Origin: JALYIM01 sp040003205
GTDB taxonomy: Bacteria; Acidobacteriota; Terriglobia; Terriglobales; Acidobacteriaceae
DNA: 6,150 bases
Direction of reading: 5' to 3'
NCBI GenBank assembly: GCA_040003205.1
Contig: JBDUDA010000189.1
Location: forward strand, 1-6,150
Position numbers and translations under genes: made by a program
Shown here: in pieces, positions 1 to 5,186 of the stretch
Layout: the number at the start of each line of letters is the position of its first letter
Position numbering within the stretch: position 1 is the stretch's first letter
Notes under the pieces: model-generated
What the model was told of the DNA's origin: nothing
What the model saw: only the letters and a program-made list of their open reading frames with translations
The model's database searches: none

Positions 1-26
1 CATTTTTCTCAAGAGCCCAAAACTCC

Positions 27-31
27 AGGAG
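27..31 (+). promoter_or_regulatory. Shine-Dalgarno site of the GNAT gene
   Basis: AGGAG lies 4 bases before the GTG at 36. It is the main reason for choosing that GTG, because the reading frame stays open to the left edge of the window with no stop codon. The spacing is slightly short but workable. Confidence 0.55.
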
Positions 32-35
32 TTGC

Positions 36-980
36 GTGGAAATTCTCGACCTCAGGCACTTTTCCTCTGACGATCTTCGTTCCTTACTAGAAGATGAGGT
101 CGAACTCTGGGCCAAGGTGCTTTCATGGGATTATCGCGGCTCTGCCGACATGGTTCTGCGTTATGTCGACACCAAAATTCTGCCCGGGTACGCTGCCATC
201 GATCGCGGGCGGATATACGGCTACGCTTTTTTTGTTTATGAAGGCAGCAAAGGCGTGATCGGAGATCTCTTTGTCGCCGACGGCACCATGCTGCCGCATC
301 CAGCGGAAATAGAATCGCGCTTACTTACGCACGTGATTGAGACCCTGCAACAGTCACCTGGAGTACATCGCGTGGAAGCGCAACTCTTGGTGCATGAGGC
401 CGGAAGAGTGGCGCGTCCATTTATCGAGCAGGGATTCAGCCAGCATCCGCGGCTGTTCATGGTATTGCCGTTGGGTGAAGATCCCAGACCGATCAAGCCC
501 ATCGACCCCGCGATCGAAATTCGTCGCTGGATGGAACAGGACTATCAGAGCGCGGCCGCTCTTGTCACCGCAGCGTATCGCGGCCATGTGGATTCCCAGA
601 TCAACGATCAGTACCGAACGCTGAATGGGTCAGTGCGTTTTCTGAACAACATCGTTCGTTTTCCCGGATGCGGCGTGTTCGACGCGGAATCTTCCTTCGT
701 CGCAGTGAATAGACGTACCCGCAGCCTGGCCGGAATCATCCTCTGCTCGCGGGTCCGCCACGACGTAGGACATGTCACACAGGTTTGCGTGTCGCCGGAA
801 TTTCGTTCGCAGGGAATTGGAGAAAGTTTGCTGGCCGCCACCGCAGCGAATCTGAGTACCAGAAAGTTTTCTCTTCTGTCGTTAACCGTCACAGAAGCCA
901 ACACGCGGGCGGTGGATTTATATCGAAAACTAGGATTTGAAACGAAGCGTATTTTTGACGCGTTTGTATGGGAAGGCTAG
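36..980 (+). CDS. Tandem GNAT-family N-acetyltransferase
   Basis: This is a 314-aa protein of two GNAT-like halves. GNAT enzymes transfer an acetyl group from acetyl-CoA to an amine; the substrate here cannot be told. The C-terminal half (about residues 160-312) carries the catalytic-type fold: strand 4 GHVTQVCVSPEF (245-256), the acetyl-CoA pyrophosphate loop R257-S-Q-G260-I-G262, then helix 3, and motif B NTRAVDLYRKLGF (289-301). The N-terminal half (about 45-145) has a GNAT outline, with VIGDLFVADG at 74-83 and FIEQGF at 129-134, but lacks the R/Q-x-x-G-x-G loop, so it is probably a degenerate, non-binding copy. The start is GTG, chosen for the AGGAG upstream; the frame is open to the window edge, so a longer N-terminus is not excluded. 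The gene converges on the minus-strand trio with a 19-base gap. Two-domain GNATs such as MshD share the plan, but nothing shows mycothiol synthesis here. Confidence 0.88.
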   Translation: MEILDLRHFSSDDLRSLLEDEVELWAKVLSWDYRGSADMVLRYVDTKILPGYAAIDRGRIYGYAFFVYEGSKGVIGDLFVADGTMLPHPAEIESRLLTHVIETLQQSPGVHRVEAQLLVHEAGRVARPFIEQGFSQHPRLFMVLPLGEDPRPIKPIDPAIEIRRWMEQDYQSAAALVTAAYRGHVDSQINDQYRTLNGSVRFLNNIVRFPGCGVFDAESSFVAVNRRTRSLAGIILCSRVRHDVGHVTQVCVSPEFRSQGIGESLLAATAANLSTRKFSLLSLTVTEANTRAVDLYRKLGFETKRIFDAFVWEG

Positions 981-999
981 AAAATTCAGAAGATGATCG

Positions 1000-1176
1000 C
1001 TAGTGACGCAGAATCCACATCGCCCATCCCGCCACAAACACGCCCCCCACAAACATGGCGAAACAATAGAGACCGTAACGAATCTGATCGCGCGAAGTAC
1101 TGCGCTGCGTGATGCCGAAGACGACAGACGCGAACAAGGCAAATAACACGGCAGCGCTGAAGTGAGAGAGGTTCAT
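1000..1176 (-). CDS. Small two-helix membrane protein (58 aa)
   Basis: A short minus-strand frame starts at ATG (1174-1176) and ends at TAG (1000-1002). It begins MNLSHFSAAVLFALF and ends GWAMWILRH. Two hydrophobic stretches (about residues 6-22 and 36-55) are separated by a polar, charged turn, TQRSTSRDQIR (23-33), which fits a membrane hairpin. Its ATG overlaps the TGA of the upstream gene as ATGA, and GGAAAG lies 5 bases before the ATG, so translation is probably coupled to the DUF6677-like gene. It fills the gap between that gene and the convergent GNAT gene almost exactly. I do not recognise a named family and can assign no function. The overlap, hydrophobic pattern and fit to the gap argue that it is real. 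Confidence 0.68.
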   Translation of the reverse strand: MNLSHFSAAVLFALFASVVFGITQRSTSRDQIRYGLYCFAMFVGGVFVAGWAMWILRH

Positions 1177-1592
1177 GGTTTCTTTCCGATGGCGATGTGG
1201 TACGCGTCAGCGGCGCTTATGAAATTCAACAATCCTGCAACGATAAGAAATTTCGTGCCGTAATCCGCCGTAGCATGTGCGATCGCGCCCTGTCCCCAGT
1301 CCATCGCCCGCGTAACGATGTAAAGTCCGCCAGCGCCGACATCGCCGATGAATCCGAGAATGTCGAGGATGTCTCCCCCATTCGGCTTGTACACTCGTCC
1401 CTGCATTTGCAGGCCCAGCCCGAACATGATGGCGATGGACGCCATGATCAGAAACCCGCGAACCCAGCGCCGCTGCATTAGATGTCCAGCCCCTGGAATG
1501 AGCCAGCCAAGCGTCGGCGCGAGAATAGACATCGTACTTACCGGCTGGCGTACTTCGTCGATTTCTTTTTTCCGTATTGAAGAATTTGCCAT
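1173..1592 (-). CDS. DUF6677-like integral membrane protein
   Basis: This 139-aa protein has a polar N-terminus (1-20) and then GWLIPGAGHLMQRRWVRGF (29-47). That is the Pro-Gly-Ala-Gly turn and basic loop seen in small TM2-like hairpin proteins. Hydrophobic segments follow at about 46-63 and 113-133, and a weaker one at about 80-95 (FIGDVGAGGLYIVTR, 81-95). The stretch TADYGTKFLIVAGLLN (108-123) and the ending DAYHIAIGKKP match my recollection of DUF6677, a family of unknown function seen mainly in Acidobacteriota. That match is from memory, not a search. Its ATG directly follows the stop of the M24 peptidase gene (TGAATG), with no good ribosome-binding site at normal spacing, so it probably depends on re-initiation by ribosomes leaving the peptidase gene. 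Met21 is a possible later start. Its stop overlaps the start of the 58-aa gene. A role linked to the peptidase is inferred from this linkage only. Confidence 0.82.
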   Translation of the reverse strand: MANSSIRKKEIDEVRQPVSTMSILAPTLGWLIPGAGHLMQRRWVRGFLIMASIAIMFGLGLQMQGRVYKPNGGDILDILGFIGDVGAGGLYIVTRAMDWGQGAIAHATADYGTKFLIVAGLLNFISAADAYHIAIGKKP

Positions 1593-2759
1593 TCAGATGA
1601 TCACAAGCTCTCTTTGTATTTTACCAGTCACTTCGGCGGACTTTCCGCGCACCATGATATCCACTTCACTGCGGACTCCGAATTCGGGCAAGTAAACGCC
1701 CGGTTCGATCGAGAAGCACGAGTTGGACAAAATTAAGCGCTCGTCATGGATCTCGAGGTCGTCCATGTTGGCCCCATTGGCATGAATTTCAGAGCCGATG
1801 GAATGCCCTGTGCGGTGAATGAAGTAATCACCGAATCCGGCAGCTTGGATGTGGTCGCGCGCGGCGCGGTCAACTTTCCATCCTGGAATAGCACGCCCGG
1901 CCTCGATGGAATCTTGTACGGCTTGCACTGCCGCATCGCGCGCGTCTCGCACAACCTCGAAGACCTCGCGCATGCGGGTGGAGGGCGCCTTGCCAACGAA
2001 TCCAGTCCACGTGATGTCGTAATAAACTGCGCCCGGAGTATTCTTTTTGCCCCAGACATCAAGCAGAACAAAATCGCCTTCACGGATGGGGATGGAGGTC
2101 GCATCGGTAGGCTCGTAGTGCGGATTGCCACTGTGAGCGTTCACGGCGACGATCGGAGGGTCGTCGGTGATGAGGTTCTCGCGGCCAAACGCTTCCATGA
2201 ACCAGCGTTGCATGTCGCGCTCGTTAGTTCCATCTTTCCGTACACGCCGTCCGATCTCCTGGAAAGCTGCCGCGGTAATGCCGTCAATAGCATCGCGCGC
2301 CTCGAAATGAGTCTTGATTTGTTCGTCCGTTAAGGTCGCCTCAAACAACGCGACCAGGTCGCCGGAGCTGACAACGTTTTTCCCCAACCCGCGGATCATG
2401 TCGATGGTTCCACCATCCACGAGAGAAACGTAAAAGATCAAATTATTGGGGGAATATTGCATGGCCACGTCGCGATATCCCGACAATATGATCTTCACTT
2501 TTTCGAACAACTCCTGCCAGCCTGCATATTGATGCTTCGTGCCGGGCAGGCTGTCGAGGTGGCCGGCCTCTATCTTGTGAACTAGTTTTGCCGGCTCACC
2601 TTCAGCAGGTATGACGTAAAACCACCGTCTTGTAACCATTAAACCGTCGGGAATGCCGAGAAGCCGATAAGCAATGGGATCGCGATGATGATGATCGTAA
2701 AAAAGCCAGGCATCAATGTTGCGCTCGCGCAGCGCGGCCTGTATGGCGGGAAGATTCAT
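1593..2759 (-). CDS. M24-family metallopeptidase (Xaa-Pro aminopeptidase/prolidase type)
   Basis: The protein has 388 aa from ATG at 2759; an in-frame TTG at 2765 would add two residues, but the AAAGA upstream suits the ATG better. Residues about 1-140 form the creatinase-type N-terminal domain and about 145-380 the pita-bread catalytic domain. All five metal ligands of the family are visible: D234 (in VLLDVW), D248 (in YYDITWT), H319 (in HRTGHSIG), E352 (in SIEPGVY) and E365 (in RSEVDI). The supporting histidines H315 and H326 are also present. Such enzymes use two divalent metals to cut the bond before proline in peptides or X-Pro dipeptides. No signal peptide is seen, so it is probably cytoplasmic. 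The exact specificity (aminopeptidase P, prolidase or another M24 activity) cannot be fixed. An unusual D-H-H-H-R-D stretch lies at 22-27. It is the first gene of a tightly coupled trio with the DUF6677-like and 58-aa membrane proteins. Confidence 0.92.
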   Translation of the reverse strand: MNLPAIQAALRERNIDAWLFYDHHHRDPIAYRLLGIPDGLMVTRRWFYVIPAEGEPAKLVHKIEAGHLDSLPGTKHQYAGWQELFEKVKIILSGYRDVAMQYSPNNLIFYVSLVDGGTIDMIRGLGKNVVSSGDLVALFEATLTDEQIKTHFEARDAIDGITAAAFQEIGRRVRKDGTNERDMQRWFMEAFGRENLITDDPPIVAVNAHSGNPHYEPTDATSIPIREGDFVLLDVWGKKNTPGAVYYDITWTGFVGKAPSTRMREVFEVVRDARDAAVQAVQDSIEAGRAIPGWKVDRAARDHIQAAGFGDYFIHRTGHSIGSEIHANGANMDDLEIHDERLILSNSCFSIEPGVYLPEFGVRSEVDIMVRGKSAEVTGKIQRELVII

Positions 2760-2883
2760 AGGCAATCTTTCATTCTAAACAAAGCGGGGGTTTTGGGCGA
2801 ATAGCTCCGCCTGTCAATGCCAATTAGATTGATTTCCCCAGTGTCGCGGTAGCACTCGCCTGTGGCATGATGTCACCACTACC

Positions 2884-3054
2884 ATGAATAATTTCCTGAA
2901 AATGATTAGTAAACCGGCTGCATGGGGAAGCGGATGGACGAGTGCGATCCTCTGTTTCAGCGCTGCCACGGGCTATTGGGTAGCTGGCGAGCACAAACGA
3001 TCAATCTGCTGGATCGCTCTGGGAGCGGTCGAAGTGGGAGCAATACTGTTATGA
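2884..3054 (+). CDS. Possible small membrane protein (56 aa)
   Basis: A short plus-strand frame begins MNNFLKMISKPAAWGSGW and ends GAVEVGAILL before TGA. Two hydrophobic stretches (about residues 13-34 and 40-56) flank a charged turn, AGEHKR (34-39), and the first ten residues carry two lysines, giving a plausible membrane hairpin. It lies alone between two minus-strand genes, so it would need its own promoter. No convincing ribosome-binding site precedes the ATG, and Met7 could be the start instead. I recognise no family. An open frame of this length can occur by chance; the amino-acid pattern is the only support. Confidence 0.38.
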   Translation: MNNFLKMISKPAAWGSGWTSAILCFSAATGYWVAGEHKRSICWIALGAVEVGAILL

Positions 3055-3081
3055 CCGTCGCAAACTCACTGTGACCTCGCT

Positions 3082-3164
3082 CGTGTAGGGCGGACACTCT
3101 TGGCCCCCCTCTGGCCCCTGGTTTAGGAATCAAAACCGGCGGACAGGAGTGTCCGCCCTACACG
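3082..3164. repeat. Long inverted repeat with nested hairpin (REP/MITE-like)
   Basis: A perfect 18-base inverted repeat, CGTGTAGGGCGGACACTC at 3082-3099 and its reverse complement at 3147-3164, encloses 47 bases. Inside it, GGCGGACA occurs at 3089-3096 and again at 3138-3145, and its complement at 3150-3157. The right arm can therefore pair either with the far left arm or with the near copy, the latter giving an 8-base stem with a 4-base loop. The spacer also has a TGGCCCC-type direct repeat (3101-3119). The right arm runs over the last codons and the TAG stop of the POT transporter gene. This looks like one copy of a dispersed intergenic palindromic element; I recall similar GGCGGACA/TGTCCGCC repeats in acidobacterial genomes, but only one copy is visible here. 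Confidence 0.72.
3128..3157 (-). terminator. Possible intrinsic terminator of the OPT-yggS-POT operon
   Basis: Read on the minus strand just after the POT stop codon, GGCGGACA-CTCC-TGTCCGCC forms a GC-rich 8-base stem with a 4-base loop, followed by GGTTTTGATT. The T-tract is short and interrupted, so termination may be weak. The plus-strand reading has no T-tract. The hairpin is part of the palindromic repeat, so the terminator role would be borrowed from the element. Confidence 0.4.
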
Positions 3165-4420
3165 GGGATCGTACGCAGAGTTTTGTCATAGATCCACAGC
3201 AGCGCTGCTGTAATGACGCCCGTCGCCGTCACCGCCCACCAGATTCGCGTCGGCTGGTGCATAACTTCTCCGAAGTGATGGATCAGTTTGCCGCCGAACC
3301 AGCCCCCGACCAGCGATCCGATGCCGATGGGGAGAAATGCAAAACCCATGTATGTGCCCTGCTGTCCCGGAGGCGCGAGCCGCGAAATATATTCGTAGTA
3401 GCGCGGAGACTGGGTGATTTCTCCCAGTGAAACCGCTGCCAGGGTTGCAATCGCCATCGGGACGGTGGGATGCACGATGAGAAGGATCCACGCCAGTCCA
3501 GACATCAGCGTGCCTAGTGTGATCGCGGTAAACGCGGGCATGCGCCTTGAGAGAAAGCTGACCACCATCTGCAAAGAAATCACGGTAAGCGGCCCCGTGA
3601 TGAGCATGAGCTCCGTGTCGGTTTTCGGATTCACATAGTCGTGAATATAGACAGGAAGAATAATGAATTCCTGCCAGTACACGATCCAATATCCGGAGAA
3701 GATGAGCAGGAAAAGCATGAAGCGAGGATTCGAGAGCACTGTCCCAAAATTTCTGGCCGCCTGCGCGAAGCTGACCGTGGGCGTGTCACCAGAGCGGCGC
3801 GGCTCCCTGAAAAATAAAAGCACTGCAAAGAACATGGCGAACACGCTCAGCGCGGCCACACGAAATACGTTTTCTACGCGCATGTGCTGATGGACCCAGG
3901 AGGCTACGTACGGTCCGGCGGCGCCGCCAATATTCACCAGCGTGTAGTAGATCGAATATCCAATCGAGCGCACGTTTTCTTTGGACGCTCGCGCCGTCGT
4001 CCCCACAACGCATGGCTTAACCAGCGCGATCCCTAGCGCCGGGAGCATTAAAAGTATTGCCACGAGAGCGACCAGCGGCATGGCATTGCGCACGGGAGCG
4101 AGCCAGGGTGAGCCGATGGAACCCAGCAGAAAATATGCGCAACTCAAAATGAAATATGCGAGCGAAAGGGAACGCCGAAATCCCAGCCGGTCGGCCAGCG
4201 TGCCGCCGAACGCGGCCAGAAACCATACCAGGCCGCCAAATAATCCGGTGAGGCTGCTTGCCTGCTCCACGCGAAAATTCAGGGTCTCGTGTAAATAACG
4301 CGCGAGGGACGCGAATGCCGCGTAATAAGAGAGCCGCTCGAAAAGCTCGCTGACATTGGCGACCCAAAAAGGACGCTCAAAGCCATCACGAATTTCGCGC
4401 AACCGTTCAGAAAAACTCAG
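3158..4420 (-). CDS. POT/PTR2-family MFS transporter (oligopeptide-type)
   Basis: The protein has 420 aa if started at CTG (4418-4420), or 414 aa from TTG (4400-4402). CTG is preferred because AGGGAGG sits 5 bases before it, while the TTG has no such site. Numbered from CTG, the POT hallmarks are E25-L-F-E28-R29-L-S-Y32-Y33 in helix 1 (the proton-coupling ExxER motif, with L where F is usual), GGTLADRLGFRRS (72-84) in the helix 2-3 loop, K135-P136 in helix 4, SIYYTLVNIGG (156-166) in helix 5, and GEITQSP around E334 in helix 10, followed by SRLAP. The family imports di- and tripeptides or related molecules with protons across the inner membrane. The length fits 12 helices; bacterial POTs commonly have 14 and more residues, so the two linker helices seem absent and the substrate may differ. 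It is last in a run after yggS (24-base gap). Its TAG stop lies inside the palindromic repeat. Confidence 0.88.
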   Translation of the reverse strand: MSFSERLREIRDGFERPFWVANVSELFERLSYYAAFASLARYLHETLNFRVEQASSLTGLFGGLVWFLAAFGGTLADRLGFRRSLSLAYFILSCAYFLLGSIGSPWLAPVRNAMPLVALVAILLMLPALGIALVKPCVVGTTARASKENVRSIGYSIYYTLVNIGGAAGPYVASWVHQHMRVENVFRVAALSVFAMFFAVLLFFREPRRSGDTPTVSFAQAARNFGTVLSNPRFMLFLLIFSGYWIVYWQEFIILPVYIHDYVNPKTDTELMLITGPLTVISLQMVVSFLSRRMPAFTAITLGTLMSGLAWILLIVHPTVPMAIATLAAVSLGEITQSPRYYEYISRLAPPGQQGTYMGFAFLPIGIGSLVGGWFGGKLIHHFGEVMHQPTRIWWAVTATGVITAALLWIYDKTLRTIPV

Positions 4421-4425
4421 ATCAT

Positions 4426-4432
4426 CCTCCCT
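4426..4432 (-). promoter_or_regulatory. Strong Shine-Dalgarno site deciding a CTG start
   Basis: On the minus strand AGGGAGG is followed by 5 bases and then CTG AGT TTT TCT, in frame with the POT transporter. No ATG, GTG or TTG lies at suitable distance in that frame: the ATG that overlaps the site reaches TGA two codons later, and the first in-frame TTG is 24 bases away. Confidence 0.6.
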
Positions 4433-4444
4433 GAGGTTATTGTG

Positions 4445-5164
4445 TCATTGAGATGACGATAACTTTTGCGGCCGCTCTCCGAAAATCGCCGTCCCGATGC
4501 GTAAGCAGGTGGACCCTTCTTCGATGGCCACTTCGAAATCGTGCGACATTCCCATGGACAGCACATCCATGCTGATGCTGTGCAGCTTGCGAGCTGCGAT
4601 GCTATCACGCAGCGCGCGCAATTTTCGGAAGAACGGTCTCGCGTACTGGGGATCGTCGGTGAAGGGAGGGACGGTCATCAATCCGCGAAATCGAAGTTGG
4701 CTCAGACGTGGAGCCGCATGCAAAAGTTCTTCCAGCTCTTCGGAATCTGCCCTTGCCCCGCTCTTCGCGGACTCTTCTCCGACATTGATTTCGATCAATA
4801 CGTCCAGGATTTTCCCAATTTGCTCAGCTGATAGATTCAACTTCTTCGCCAGCCGTAGCGAGTCTATTGAATCAATGGCGGTGAAAAGTTCGGCGGCTTT
4901 GGCAGCCTTGTTGGATTGCAGATGTCCGATCATGTGCCAGGAAGCGCCCCGCAAGTCGGCGAGCGCCAGACTTTTCCCAGAAAATTCTTGTACTTTACTT
5001 TCGCCGAAAACTCGAACTCCGGCAGCATAAGCCTCGCGAATGAGTTCGGCGGGAAATGTCTTGCTGACCGCCATCAGGGTAATTTTGTCAGGGTCGCGTC
5101 CGACATGCCGCGCAGCCAGAGCAATTCTTTCGCGGATAGTTGCCAGATTTTCGACGATCGCCAT
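4445..5164 (-). CDS. yggS: YggS/PLPBP family pyridoxal phosphate homeostasis protein
   Basis: This 239-aa protein is of normal family length and a single alanine-racemase-like barrel domain. Signature elements in order are LMAVSKTFP with the PLP-binding lysine K35, VFGESKVQE (52-60), WHMIGHLQSNK (76-86), EINVGEESAKSG (125-136), GLMTVPP (161-167), LSMGMSHDF (202-210) and the phosphate-binding end R222-I-G-T-A-I-F-G229. The family binds pyridoxal 5'-phosphate without known catalysis and keeps the free vitamin B6 pool and some amino-acid pools in balance in the cytoplasm. It starts at ATG 22 bases after the OPT gene and ends 24 bases before the POT start, so it is almost certainly co-transcribed with both. 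No strong ribosome-binding site is seen in the short gap, so some coupling is possible. The usual yggS neighbour proC is not in view. Confidence 0.95.
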   Translation of the reverse strand: MAIVENLATIRERIALAARHVGRDPDKITLMAVSKTFPAELIREAYAAGVRVFGESKVQEFSGKSLALADLRGASWHMIGHLQSNKAAKAAELFTAIDSIDSLRLAKKLNLSAEQIGKILDVLIEINVGEESAKSGARADSEELEELLHAAPRLSQLRFRGLMTVPPFTDDPQYARPFFRKLRALRDSIAARKLHSISMDVLSMGMSHDFEVAIEEGSTCLRIGTAIFGERPQKLSSSQ

Positions 5165-5186
5165 GCAAGTGAAAGTACGACTCTGC

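Noticed and set aside
947..961. GCGT-ATTTTTG-ACGC hairpin near the end of the GNAT gene
   Set aside because: It has a 4-base stem, lies within the coding region and is not followed by a T-tract.
930..1142. 70-codon minus-strand open frame
   Set aside because: It overlaps the end of the GNAT gene and reads the 58-aa membrane gene in another frame. Its translation is Ser/Arg/Cys-rich with no domain pattern and no coupled start.
1746..2333. 195-codon plus-strand open frame
   Set aside because: It lies wholly antisense to the M24 peptidase, whose metal ligands are all intact, and its translation resembles no family.
2772..2817. TTGACA and TAGAAT on the minus strand upstream of the M24 gene, as a possible promoter
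   Set aside because: The two boxes are 34 bases apart, far from the usual 16-18, and neither has a partner at the right distance. TAGAAT alone is too weak a basis.
2829..2855. TTGATT and TAGCAC as a promoter for the 56-aa ORF
   Set aside because: Spacing is 15 and the -10 match is poor; chance is likely.
3186..3689. 167-codon minus-strand open frame
   Set aside because: It is an alternative frame inside the POT transporter, His/Arg/Gly-rich, with no helices.
4497..5030. 177-codon plus-strand open frame
   Set aside because: It is antisense to yggS; its Ser/Arg-rich translation is typical of a shadow frame.
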